A stretch of DNA of 64,000 bases, taken from NCBI RefSeq assembly GCF_029892515.1, contig NZ_JARXVF010000003.1, forward strand, positions 558,001-622,000. The letters run 5' to 3'. The DNA comes from Pseudaminobacter soli (ex Li et al. 2025) (GTDB lineage: Bacteria > Pseudomonadota > Alphaproteobacteria > Rhizobiales > Rhizobiaceae). Positions within the stretch are counted from its first letter, which is position 1; each line of letters begins with the position of its first letter. Below are positions 10,396 through 18,158 of this stretch, piece by piece. The notes beneath the pieces are model-generated. The model was not told the DNA's origin and did no database searches. It saw only the letters and a list, made by a program, of their open reading frames with translations. The position numbers and the translations under genes were made by a program.

Positions 10396-11640
10396 ATGAA
10401 TGCACCGGCGAATATCGTTGGGAGCTTTGACGTCGAGGCCGTACGCCGCGACTTCCCCATCCTGTCGCGTGAGGTCTATGGCAAGCCGCTCGTCTATCTG
10501 GACAGCGGCGCCTCGGCGCAGAAGCCGCAGGCCATGCTGGACGCGGTAAACCATGCCTATGCCAACGAATACGCCAATGTGCATCGCGGCCTGCATTTCC
10601 TGTCCAACGCCGCGACCGACGCTTACGAGAAGTCGCGGGAAACGGTTCGCCGCTTCCTGAATGCCGGGAGCGTGGACGAGATCATCTTCACCAAGTCGAC
10701 CACGGAAGCGATCAACCTGGTCGCCTACGGTTTTGGCATGCCGAATATCGGCGAGGGCGACGAGATCGTCCTGTCGATCATGGAGCACCACTCCAACATC
10801 GTGCCGTGGCATTTCATCCGCGAGCGGCAGGGGGCCAAGCTGGTCTGGGTGCCGGTGGACGACCAGGGTGCGTTCCATATCGAGGAATTCGAAAAGCGCC
10901 TTACCGACCGCACCAAGCTGGTTGCGATCACCCAAATGTCCAACGTGCTGGGCACGGTCACGCCGATCAAGGAGATCGTGCGGATCGCCCATGAGCGGGG
11001 CATTCCGGTCCTCGTCGACGGCAGCCAGGCGGCGGTTCACATGCCGGTGGATGTCCGCGATCTCGATGCCGACTTCTACGTCTTCACCGGCCACAAGGTC
11101 TATGGCCCGAGCGGCATCGGCGCGCTCTACGGCAAGCGCGAGCTGCTTGAGCGCATGCGCCCCTTCCAGGGCGGCGGCGAGATGATCCTCGAAGTGACTG
11201 AGGACAACATCACCTACAACGAGCCGCCGCACCGCTTCGAGGCGGGCACGCCGCCCATCGTGCAGGCGATCGGGCTTGGCGCGTCGCTCGATTACATGGA
11301 GAAGATCGGCCGCGAGGCGATTGCCGGGCATGAGGCGGACCTGAAGCAATACGCGCATGAGCGCCTGCGCGCCATCAACTCGCTACGCATCTTTGGCGAC
11401 GCGCCGGGCAAGGGCGCCATCGTGTCCTTCGAGCTTCAGGGCATCCACGCCCATGACGTGTCGATGGTCATCGACCGCCAGGGCGTTGCGGTCCGTGCCG
11501 GCACCCATTGCGCCCAGCCGCTGTTGAAACGGTTCGGCGTAACCTCCACATGCAGGGCATCTTTCGGCATGTACAACACCAGGGCCGAGATCGACGTTTT
11601 GGCCGAAGCGCTTGAAAAGGCACGGAAATTCTTCGGATGA
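10396..11640 (+). CDS. sufS: Cysteine desulfurase / selenocysteine lyase SufS
   Basis: Group II cysteine desulfurase that supplies sulfur to SufBCD. The 414-residue protein has the PLP lysine in FTGHKVYGP near residue 234 and the active-site Cys in RAGTHCAQP near 372, the R-x-G-x-H-C context that separates SufS from NifS/IscS. No sufE or sufU gene is present in the cluster, so the sulfur relay partner must be encoded elsewhere. The stop codon overlaps the next start (ATGA). Confidence 0.96.
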   Translation: MNAPANIVGSFDVEAVRRDFPILSREVYGKPLVYLDSGASAQKPQAMLDAVNHAYANEYANVHRGLHFLSNAATDAYEKSRETVRRFLNAGSVDEIIFTKSTTEAINLVAYGFGMPNIGEGDEIVLSIMEHHSNIVPWHFIRERQGAKLVWVPVDDQGAFHIEEFEKRLTDRTKLVAITQMSNVLGTVTPIKEIVRIAHERGIPVLVDGSQAAVHMPVDVRDLDADFYVFTGHKVYGPSGIGALYGKRELLERMRPFQGGGEMILEVTEDNITYNEPPHRFEAGTPPIVQAIGLGASLDYMEKIGREAIAGHEADLKQYAHERLRAINSLRIFGDAPGKGAIVSFELQGIHAHDVSMVIDRQGVAVRAGTHCAQPLLKRFGVTSTCRASFGMYNTRAEIDVLAEALEKARKFFG

Positions 11641-12029
11641 CGATGGACGATATGAGCGCTGCAGTCGAGAACCCTGCCGGAGAGCAGGCCACAGGGTCGG
11701 TTTCGACCATTCCCGCCGAGGAACTGGCGCGTCTGACCGACGACATCATTTCGGCGCTGAAGACGGTCTACGATCCGGAGATTCCGGCCGACATCTACGA
11801 GCTTGGCCTCGTCTACAAGATCGACATCGAGGACGACCGCTCGGTGAAGATCGACATGACTTTGACCGCCCCCGGTTGCCCGGTGGCGGGCGAAATGCCG
11901 GGCTGGGTGCAGAATGCCGTGGGCGCTGTCGAAGGCGTTTCGGGCGTCGAGGTCAAGATGACCTTCGATCCGCCATGGACGCCGGACCGCATGTCGGAAG
12001 AGGCTCAGGTGGCCGTCGGCTGGTATTGA
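11637..12029 (+). CDS. SUF-associated DUF59 / MIP18-family protein (SufT-like)
   Basis: A 130-residue protein with a ~30-residue polar N-terminal extension and then a DUF59 domain: VYDPEIPADIYELGLVY near residues 45-61 and MTLTAPGCPVAGEMP with the conserved Cys near 81. This is the YitW/SufT type commonly found in SUF operons, thought to help mature iron-sulfur proteins. Its start overlaps the sufS stop by 4 bp, so translation is probably coupled. Confidence 0.92.
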   Translation: MTMDDMSAAVENPAGEQATGSVSTIPAEELARLTDDIISALKTVYDPEIPADIYELGLVYKIDIEDDRSVKIDMTLTAPGCPVAGEMPGWVQNAVGAVEGVSGVEVKMTFDPPWTPDRMSEEAQVAVGWY

Positions 12030-12046
12030 TCACGGCTTGCATGAGG

Positions 12047-12094
12047 CTCAAGACTCTACCATCTTGAGGGCATCCGGCAGGCCTTTAACCTGCC
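12047..12094 (+). other. Two intercistronic hairpins before sufA
   Basis: CTCAAGA/TCTTGAG (12047-12068) and GGCAGG/CCTGCC (within 12076-12094) form two consecutive stem-loops in the 83-bp gap before sufA. Neither is followed by a T-run, so they look like RNA-processing or stability elements and not terminators. Confidence 0.4.
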
Positions 12095-12112
12095 TGGCAT
12101 GGAGACAGAAGA

Positions 12113-12499
12113 ATGGGACGCTTTGCCGTCATCAGCATGACCGAACGGGCCGCAGCCCGGGTCAACGAGATCGTTGAAGCCCGCGAGAACGCCAAGGGCA
12201 TTCGCCTGGGCATCAAGAAGGGCGGCTGCGCGGGCATGGAATATACGGTCGACCTGGTGACCGAACCGAACCCCAAGGACGACCACATCGAGCGCGAAGG
12301 CGCCCATGTCTATGTCGCGCCGGAGGCGGCGCTGTTCCTGCTCGGCACGGAGATGGATTTCGAGGTGACGACGCTGCGCACCGGCTTCACCTTCCGCAAC
12401 CCGAACCAGAGTTCGGCCTGCGGCTGCGGTGAGTCTGTCGAGCTGAAGCCTGCCGATCTGAAGGCGCTTGCCGAGGCGCGTTCCGCCGGCGCTGCCTGA
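12113..12499 (+). CDS. sufA: A-type iron-sulfur carrier SufA/IscA
   Basis: Carries assembled clusters or iron to target proteins. The 128-residue protein has the HesB/IscA fold with the three cluster-ligand cysteines: GGCAGMEY near residue 39 and CGCG near residue 103, spaced as in the family. It is the last gene of the SUF cluster. A GGAGACAGAAG stretch serves as ribosome binding site. Confidence 0.94.
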   Translation: MGRFAVISMTERAAARVNEIVEARENAKGIRLGIKKGGCAGMEYTVDLVTEPNPKDDHIEREGAHVYVAPEAALFLLGTEMDFEVTTLRTGFTFRNPNQSSACGCGESVELKPADLKALAEARSAGAA

Positions 12500-12507
12500 T
12501 CTCCCCG

Positions 12508-13026
12508 GTGAGCGCCGAGGCATATCGCTGGCGCTGTGCCTGTTGCGGCGACGAACGGGTCGGCCTGCCGATGGATATGGCCTTCGCCGCACCGCTCGAT
12601 TGGGAGACGCTTGACCAAGCGACTGCCAGCGCTTCGTATTTGGATGACGATTTCTGCGAAGTGCGTCACGCCAACGGTGTGGTCGACCGCTTCATACGTT
12701 GCCTGCTGCCCCTGCCGGTTCCGCGTATCGGGGACGAATTTCGCTTCGGCGTCTGGATGTCGGTTTCGGAGAACAGCTGGAACGTCTACCAGGCAGCGTT
12801 CGACAGCGGTGTTTATCGCGAAGCCGGCTGCTTCGGCTACCTCATGCATGATATCCCGGAATATACGGGCTCGTACCTGCTGCACGCCGACGTGAGATTC
12901 CGCCCTGATCGACTGCGTCCCGTTGTTTTTCTGCACGAGGCCGATCATCCATTGGTTGCCGCACAGAGCGACGGCATCGACGTGACGCAGATAGAGCGCT
13001 GGGCCGCGATGATGCACGGACGGTAA
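12508..13026 (+). CDS. DUF2199 domain protein
   Basis: A 172-residue protein of the uncharacterised DUF2199 family. The N-terminal YRWRCACCGDERVGLP with a C-x-C-C cluster, followed by LPLPVPRIGDEFRFGVWMSVSE, is typical. It begins with GTG 8 bp after sufA without a good ribosome binding site, which may mean coupled translation. The function is unknown; the N-terminal cysteines suggest metal binding. It is convergent with the GFA-family gene, with only 13 bp between the stops. Confidence 0.8.
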   Translation: MSAEAYRWRCACCGDERVGLPMDMAFAAPLDWETLDQATASASYLDDDFCEVRHANGVVDRFIRCLLPLPVPRIGDEFRFGVWMSVSENSWNVYQAAFDSGVYREAGCFGYLMHDIPEYTGSYLLHADVRFRPDRLRPVVFLHEADHPLVAAQSDGIDVTQIERWAAMMHGR

Positions 13027-13039
13027 GCACGCCTGCCGG

Positions 13040-13537
13040 TCATTCCACCCAAACACCCTGACGTTTGTGCCACCCGACGATGGATTCGCGCGGGTAGAGC
13101 TCGAATGTGAGGTCGCCGGGCCGGATATCCGGCTCCACCCACGACGCCTTGTATTTCAGCATCAGATGCACGCGCTGCGGCGGGCTTGGCAGTTCGCTGT
13201 CGATTGCCGAGGCGAAGGGGTGCACCAGTTCCGGCCATGTCGGATCGTAGAGCCATAGCGCCGATCCGCACTCGCGGCAGAAGCGGCGCTCGCCGGACGA
13301 GACTTCGGGCGTCGGTCGCTCCTCGTCGCAAATGGTCGCGCGATAGAGGCCGAGATGCTTTTCACCCTTCACCTTCAGCGTGTCCGATATGGCCGCCAGA
13401 TTGATCGTGTAGCCTCCGCCGCCCTCCTGCTTGCGGCAGATTGAGCAGTAGCAATATTGATAGGGCACGGGCGTGTGGCTCTGAACCTCGAAGCTGACAG
13501 CCCCGCAAGTGCATGAACCCTTGAGCAGCATCGGCAT
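13040..13537 (-). CDS. GFA-family zinc protein (CENP-V/GFA domain)
   Basis: A 165-residue protein of the glutathione-dependent formaldehyde-activating (GFA) family. Zinc-ligand pairs are visible: GSCTCGAV near the N-terminus, YCYCSICRKQ near residue 30 and FCRECGSALW near 85. The actual reaction of most members is not known. The ATG at 13537 is preceded at a good distance by GAGGAGG; an upstream TTG start lies inside that site and was rejected. Confidence 0.88.
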   Translation of the reverse strand: MPMLLKGSCTCGAVSFEVQSHTPVPYQYCYCSICRKQEGGGGYTINLAAISDTLKVKGEKHLGLYRATICDEERPTPEVSSGERRFCRECGSALWLYDPTWPELVHPFASAIDSELPSPPQRVHLMLKYKASWVEPDIRPGDLTFELYPRESIVGWHKRQGVWVE

Positions 13538-13591
13538 CGGTGCTTTCCTCCTCAAATCGATGGCCCGCAGAGAATCTAGGGGAATTACACG

Positions 13592-13915
13592 ATGACGGAA
13601 GCCGATATTGCCGACCTCTTTGCCGGTCTCGGCCAGGTCAGTGTGCGCAGGATGTTCGGCGGCAAGGGCATCTATTTCAATGGCGTCATCTTCGCCCTTG
13701 AGTTACGCGGCGAGCTGATGCTCAAGGCCGATGCCGAAAGCGCCCCCGATTTCGAGGCGGCCGGATGCACGCAGTGGACCTATACCGGCTCGCCGCACGG
13801 CAAAACCGTTGCGATGCCCTATTGGTCCGTTCCGGACGGCGCCATCGACGATCCGGAGGAAATGGCGATCTGGGCCCGCAAAGCCTATGAGGCTGGCCTG
13901 CGCGCCGAGAAATAG
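13592..13915 (+). CDS. TfoX N-terminal domain protein
   Basis: A 107-residue protein consisting only of the TfoX/Sxy N-terminal domain: VSVRRMFGGKGIYFNGVIFAL near the start and a conserved MPYW segment. In gammaproteobacteria TfoX controls competence, but stand-alone N-domains are common in Rhizobiales, where their role is unknown. AGGGGAA precedes the ATG. It is divergent from the GFA-family gene. Confidence 0.87.
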   Translation: MTEADIADLFAGLGQVSVRRMFGGKGIYFNGVIFALELRGELMLKADAESAPDFEAAGCTQWTYTGSPHGKTVAMPYWSVPDGAIDDPEEMAIWARKAYEAGLRAEK

Positions 13916-14024
13916 GCATCCGACCGAGCTCCGGCGTCTCCCTGCATAATGCTGGCCCGAACCTGCAGGCTGGTGTATCTTTAAATTCTAATATGTCTGC
14001 CCGAACGGGCAGGCTGTGCGACCG

Positions 14025-14049
14025 ACCGGCGACAGGCGAGCCGGTTTTT
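14025..14049 (+). terminator. Probable terminator after the TfoX-like gene
   Basis: A short ACCGGC/GCCGGT stem is followed directly by TTTTTG about 110 bp after the TfoX-like stop. A stronger CTGCCCG/CGGGCAG stem precedes it near 13997-14013. Confidence 0.45.
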
Positions 14050-14134
14050 GTGCGTGCATAGGCTTTTGGACGCCAAAAAATCCTCGCCATCCGTTTCGCC
14101 GCGCCGGTTGCCGGAGATGCGAAAGGAGACGGAT

Positions 14135-14599
14135 ATGGGCATTGCGCTGACGATGCAGGAATATCTGGAAGACAACCATGTCGCCTACGACGTGGCGCGG
14201 CATGGCAAGACCGGCTCGTCGGCGATGACCGCCCAGGCGAGCCATGTACCAGGCAACTCACTTGCCAAGGGCGTGGTGCTTAGATGGGACAGCAGCTATC
14301 TGCTGGCCGTGGTACCGGCCTCGACGCATGTCGACCTCGAAAGCGTTCGCAAGCTGGTGGGTGAGCAGGTGCAGCTTGCCTCCGAGGCGGAAGCAAGCAC
14401 GCTGTTCCCCGATTGCGAAATGGGTGCGGTGCCGATCTTCGGTGCGCCGTACCGCCTCGCTAGCGTGGTCGACGAGCAATTGGAGGCCCACGGTGACATC
14501 TACTTCGAGGGCGGCGACCATCGCACGCTGGTGCATGTGACGGGCGACGGTTTCCAACGGCTGATGTACGGCATGCCACACGGCAGAATCAGCTCGTAG
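14135..14599 (+). CDS. YbaK/EbsC-type aminoacyl-tRNA deacylase
   Basis: A 154-residue member of the YbaK/ProX editing-domain family, which hydrolyses mischarged aminoacyl-tRNAs such as Cys-tRNA-Pro. The conserved lysine lies in NSLAKGVVLR near residue 46, with the GAVPIFGAPY and LVHVTGDGFQRLM motifs in the C-terminal half. The ATG at 14135 has an AAAGGAG site upstream; a longer frame back to 14048 lacks one. Substrate is inferred only at family level. A strong terminator follows. Confidence 0.85.
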   Translation: MGIALTMQEYLEDNHVAYDVARHGKTGSSAMTAQASHVPGNSLAKGVVLRWDSSYLLAVVPASTHVDLESVRKLVGEQVQLASEAEASTLFPDCEMGAVPIFGAPYRLASVVDEQLEAHGDIYFEGGDHRTLVHVTGDGFQRLMYGMPHGRISS

Positions 14600-14623
14600 A
14601 AATGTCCCCGTACCCACGATGTG

Positions 14624-14658
14624 AAAGGGGCCGGCGATCTGCCGGCCCCTTTGTTTTG
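14624..14658 (+). terminator. Rho-independent terminator after the YbaK-like gene
   Basis: A near-perfect stem AAAGGGGCCGGC / GCCGGCCCCTTT with a 5-nt loop is followed by TTGTTTT. Confidence 0.9.
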
Positions 14659-14861
14659 TGGATTCGATACATCAAAACCACACATGGCCGATGCCGTGGT
14701 TAACGGATTGAGGATCGACGCACTTGCGGGCTGGCCCGCGCTCTGATTCCTTGAGATTGTCCGCCAAATGAACTGATTCTCTCGTCCTGCCGCGTTTTCG
14801 CTCGGCGATGGGCCGGCAGGGGCAGGATCGAAGGCCATAGCCCAAGGAACAAGACCGACAA

Positions 14862-15845
14862 ATGACCACGCCCAAGAAGCCCGAAATCTCCGAAATGAGG
14901 CCGCGCCTGACCGTCATCGGCGTCGGCGGTGGCGGCGGCAATGCTGTCAACAACATGATCGCTGAAGGCTTGCAGGGCACCGAATTCATCGTCGCCAACA
15001 CGGATGCTCAGGCGCTGACCATGTCCAAGGCGCCGCGGTTGATCCAGCTTGGCACGCATGTCACCGAAGGCCTAGGCGCGGGCTCCATGCCGGAAATCGG
15101 CTGCGCGGCCGCCGAAGAGTCGATCGACGAGATCATGGATCACCTGTCGGGCACCCATATGTGCTTCGTCACCGCTGGCATGGGCGGCGGCACCGGCACC
15201 GGCGCGGCCCCCGTGGTGGCACGCGCGGCGCGCGAGGCGGGCATGCTGACGGTTGCCGTCGTGACCAAGCCGTTCGATTTCGAAGGCCGCCGGCGCTTGC
15301 AGGTTGCCGAGCGCGGCATCGAGCTTCTGCGCCAGTGCGCGGACACCGTCATCGTCATTCCGAACCAGAACCTGTTCCGCGTGGCGAGCGCCAAGACGAC
15401 GCTGGCGGATGCATTCGTCACCGCCGACCGCGTGCTCTATTCCGGCGTTTCCTGCATCACCGACCTCATCGTCAAGGAAGGCCTGATCAATCTCGACTTC
15501 GCCGACGTGAAGACGGTGATGAAGGACATGGGCCGCGCCATGATGGGCACCGGCGAGGCTTCGGGCGAGGGGCGCGCCAAGGCTGCCGCCGAAGCGGCAA
15601 TCGCCAACCCGCTGCTCGATGAGGAATCGATGCGCGGCGCCAAGGGCGTGCTGGTCTCGATCTCGGGCGGCATGGACATGACGCTGTTCGAGGTGGACGA
15701 GGCGGCGACCCGCATCCGCGAGGAGGTCGACGACGACGCCAACATCATCGTCGGCTCGATCTTCGACCGCAATCTCGAAGGCAAGTTCAAGGTCTCGGTC
15801 GTTGCCACCGGCCTGGAAGGCCAGGCCAGCCGGCAGCCCTTCTGA
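14862..15845 (+). CDS. ftsZ2: Second, tail-less FtsZ
   Basis: A tubulin-like GTPase of 327 residues. The GTP-binding tubulin signature GGGTGTGA is at residues 108-115 and the T7 synergy loop [11 protein letters not shown] is intact, so it should bind and hydrolyse GTP. It ends right after the globular domain at ASRQPF, with no linker and no C-terminal FtsA/ZipA-binding peptide. Rhizobia carry a full-length ftsZ1 in the dcw cluster plus such a short ftsZ2 at an unlinked site; this matches ftsZ2. No division genes are nearby. Its cellular role is poorly defined. Confidence 0.9.
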   Translation: MTTPKKPEISEMRPRLTVIGVGGGGGNAVNNMIAEGLQGTEFIVANTDAQALTMSKAPRLIQLGTHVTEGLGAGSMPEIGCAAAEESIDEIMDHLSGTHMCFVTAGMGGGTGTGAAPVVARAAREAGMLTVAVVTKPFDFEGRRRLQVAERGIELLRQCADTVIVIPNQNLFRVASAKTTLADAFVTADRVLYSGVSCITDLIVKEGLINLDFADVKTVMKDMGRAMMGTGEASGEGRAKAAAEAAIANPLLDEESMRGAKGVLVSISGGMDMTLFEVDEAATRIREEVDDDANIIVGSIFDRNLEGKFKVSVVATGLEGQASRQPF

Positions 15846-15860
15846 CGAAAGCGCGCCCGC

Positions 15861-16121
15861 TCAACCCGTGATGTGGAAGCGGGCGGGCACCGCGTCGGGC
15901 TCGACCTCGCCGAATTCGACGGTGACGACGGTCGCTCCGGCCGGCCCGATCCAGAGGCGCTCGAGCATGTCGGCTATGGCGCTTTCGGAGCCGACCAGAA
16001 GCGCCACGACCGAGCCGTCGGGCTCATTGCGCACCCAGCCGGTCAGGCCGAGCCTTTCGGCCTCGCGCAACGTCCACATGCGAAAGCTGACGCCTTGCAC
16101 GCGGCCGGTCACTTGCGCCAT
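15861..16121 (-). CDS. Acylphosphatase
   Basis: A small enzyme hydrolysing carboxyl-phosphate bonds. The 86-residue protein has GRVQGVSFR with the catalytic Arg at residue 14 and GWVRNEPDGSV with the catalytic Asn at residue 32, then a C-terminal RFHITG. The ATG at 16121 gives the usual compact length, although a TTG a few codons upstream could also serve. It is convergent with ftsZ2, with 15 bp between the stops. Confidence 0.9.
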   Translation of the reverse strand: MAQVTGRVQGVSFRMWTLREAERLGLTGWVRNEPDGSVVALLVGSESAIADMLERLWIGPAGATVVTVEFGEVEPDAVPARFHITG

Positions 16122-16303
16122 TACCGCCTTGCGGTGCTTTTCCAACGGTGCCTCCAGCGGCTTTCTGTGAAATCTGGAGCGCGACGTAGCAAGGGCAACC
16201 GGATTTGCCAATCGGGCGGAGCTTGGGCGACGGAAGTGACCGGGACATTGAAAAGCATCCTGCGCACATCGCGTCCGTAGCTTCGATACAGGAAGGCGCG
16301 CCA

Positions 16304-16744
16304 ATGGATGAACTCGCCGCCCTCGCGGGCCTGTTTGCGATCGCTTTCGTCGCGGCAACGATCCTGCCCGCGCAATCGGAGGCAGCACTTGCCGGCCTGG
16401 TCGTCCTCGGCACGTCTTCGCCCGTTACGCTGGTTCTCGTGGCGAGTGCGGGCAACGTGCTGGGCTCGTTGGTGAACTGGCTGATCGGCCGGCGCGTGGA
16501 CGCCTTTCGCGACAAGCGCTGGTTTCCGGCAAGCCCCAAGATGCTCGACCGCGCGAGTGGCTGGTACCGGCGCTATGGGCGCTGGTCGCTGCTGCTCAGC
16601 TGGATGCCCATCATTGGCGATCCGCTTACGCTCGTGGCAGGCGTTCTGCGCGAACCTCTCTGGAGTTTTGTCCTGCTCGTGGCATTGGCCAAGACGGCCA
16701 GATATGTGGCCGTGGTGGCCGCAGTGATGGCGGCGCAAGCATAG
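16304..16744 (+). CDS. YqaA/DedA-family small membrane protein
   Basis: A 146-residue inner-membrane protein with about four hydrophobic segments, the GNVLGSLVNWLIGR signature and a SWMPIIGDPLTLVAGVLR segment. These are hallmarks of the YqaA branch of the VTT/DedA superfamily, linked to membrane homeostasis and possible lipid scrambling. CAGGAAGG precedes the ATG at 16304. Confidence 0.87.
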   Translation: MDELAALAGLFAIAFVAATILPAQSEAALAGLVVLGTSSPVTLVLVASAGNVLGSLVNWLIGRRVDAFRDKRWFPASPKMLDRASGWYRRYGRWSLLLSWMPIIGDPLTLVAGVLREPLWSFVLLVALAKTARYVAVVAAVMAAQA

Positions 16745-16951
16745 TTTTTGCGCGAAGCCCGGCTTGTCTGCAGCAACCTTCCGTCGAAAATGGCGCCCCA
16801 GTGGGCCTTAGGCGTAGCCAGAAGCCCAAACTAAGGGTGTGTTCACAGTGCAACAGTAGCGCGGTGCGTGACAAAAGTGTTCACGAAACACAATGGACAA
16901 AATTATTTTCGCGATGAAGACTAGAGGCAGGCCAATATTGGAGATGCCTGC

Positions 16952-17590
16952 ATGTCGTACCTCGATTTGCCTGCTCTTGAAGCTACTCCAGTAAGCACCG
17001 ACCCCTATCCTCATGTGGTCGTGCCCAAATTCGTTCAGGCCAAAAGACTTCCGGAGGTGATTGCGGACTTTCCGAAAGTTCCCGGCCCGGGCTCTCATCC
17101 CCCCAGCGAGCTTACGATCAAGGGTGGTTTCAAGTCTGTCGTCGATGAGTTGCTGGGCGACGGGTTTCGCAACGCGGTCGAACGCAAGTTCGGCGTCGAC
17201 CTTGCGGGCAAGCCGACCATGTACACAGTGCGCGGCTACACCCGTCAGAAGGACGGCGGCATCCACACCGACAGCAAGACCAAGATCGTCACCGTGCTGC
17301 TCTATCTCAACGAGGCGTGGGACCCGGATGGCGGCCGGCTGCGGTTGCTGCGGAACGGCACCGACCTCGAGAATTACGCACGCGAAATCCCGCCCATCGA
17401 AGGCAACATGCTGATCTTCCTGCGGTCGGATTCATCTTGGCACGGCCACAAGCCCTTCGCGGGCCGCCGCCGCGCCATCCAGCTCAACTGGGTGACCACG
17501 CAGGAAGTGGCCGACAAGGAACAAGCCCGCCACCGTTTTTCCACGCGGATCAAGAAGCTGACTTCGCTGGTGACCGGGCGAGGGGCGTGA
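16952..17590 (+). CDS. 2-oxoglutarate/Fe(II)-dependent oxygenase
   Basis: A 212-residue dioxygenase of the prolyl-4-hydroxylase-like 2OG-Fe(II) superfamily. The iron ligands appear as H-x-D in GIHTDSKTK near residue 109 and the distal His in SSWHGHKPF near 166, with the 2OG-anchoring Arg in GRRRAIQLNW. The substrate cannot be read from the sequence; similar genes often sit near capsule or methyltransferase genes, but none is seen here. A 207-bp gap upstream holds no obvious gene. Confidence 0.87.
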   Translation: MSYLDLPALEATPVSTDPYPHVVVPKFVQAKRLPEVIADFPKVPGPGSHPPSELTIKGGFKSVVDELLGDGFRNAVERKFGVDLAGKPTMYTVRGYTRQKDGGIHTDSKTKIVTVLLYLNEAWDPDGGRLRLLRNGTDLENYAREIPPIEGNMLIFLRSDSSWHGHKPFAGRRRAIQLNWVTTQEVADKEQARHRFSTRIKKLTSLVTGRGA

Positions 17591-17736
17591 GGCAGAGGCG
17601 ATCCATGGCGGCGATCTCCTGACAGCGCAATCAAGGCGGGCCTGCAAGAACCCGCTCCCATTCGCGCGAGCAGATGAGAGCGGGAAGTGACATGCAATAG
17701 GAACTCCCGATGTGGAAGAGTTCCCATTGCTTTGAC

Positions 17737-17880
17737 TCATTTCTTCCTTTTTGCCTTGTCGGCAGCCTGAGTAAGTGCCGATGCCGCGACGGACTTAACC
17801 GCCTTCGGGGTCTTGGGATTGCTCAGAAGTTTGGAGGCCTTGGAGGCAACCGATTTCGAGGTGGTCTCATTTCTTGTCAT
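17737..17880 (-). CDS. 47-residue basic Ser/Lys/Ala-rich protein
   Basis: A small ORF beginning MTRNETTSKSVASKASKLL and ending ADKAKRKK, with GGAG five bases before the ATG. The composition (S-K-A repeats, no aromatic residues) matches a group of small basic proteins that I associate with rhizobial genomes and that are annotated only as hypothetical. The low-complexity basic make-up suggests nucleic-acid contact, but that is inference. Confidence 0.65.
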   Translation of the reverse strand: MTRNETTSKSVASKASKLLSNPKTPKAVKSVAASALTQAADKAKRKK

Positions 17881-18018
17881 ATGATCTCCGATCAGTTGGG
17901 CATCAGGCGCCGCAGCTACCTCGACTCTGAAACCCGACTCCCTCATATGGTGACCTTGCTACAGGAGGAGGCCGTCAGGTCTCTTCGCCCCGCGTGGGCT
18001 TAGGCTTATTCGCGGTAT

Positions 18019-18054
18019 CCAAAGCCGATCCGAGAGGGTCGGCTTTGGCATTTT
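18019..18054 (+). terminator. Hairpin followed by T-run, no clear upstream gene
   Basis: CCAAAGCCGA / TCGGCTTTGG forms a strong 10-bp stem followed by CATTTTC on the plus strand. It could end the oxygenase transcript (stop at 17590) or an unrecognised short plus-strand transcript that crosses the small basic gene. Confidence 0.5.
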
Positions 18055-18106
18055 CTAGACCGATGCGATTTCGGGATGATTGTTCCCGCTTTGTCCCCTT
18101 TGCAAT

Positions 18107-18134
18107 TTCGGCCCGGTCTTGCGACCGGGCCGAA
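18107..18134 (-). terminator. Hairpin downstream of nrdJ
   Basis: A perfect 12-bp stem TTCGGCCCGGTC / GACCGGGCCGAA with a 4-nt loop lies 25 bp after the nrdJ stop. The following T-tract is weak. Confidence 0.6.
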
Positions 18135-18158
18135 CTAACTCGTTAAGTCAGATTTTCC

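Noticed and set aside
9088-11358. Long minus-strand ORF opposite sufD and sufS
   Set aside because: GC-rich shadow frame of genuine genes with strong family motifs on the other strand; low-complexity Arg/His/Asp/Ala-rich translation.
16122-16388. N-terminal extension of acylphosphatase
   Set aside because: The in-frame extension is not conserved-looking and doubles the usual family length.
17710-18003. 97-codon plus-strand ORF overlapping the small basic gene
   Set aside because: No ribosome binding site, odd composition and complete overlap with the better-supported minus-strand small gene, though its end lies near a plus-strand hairpin.
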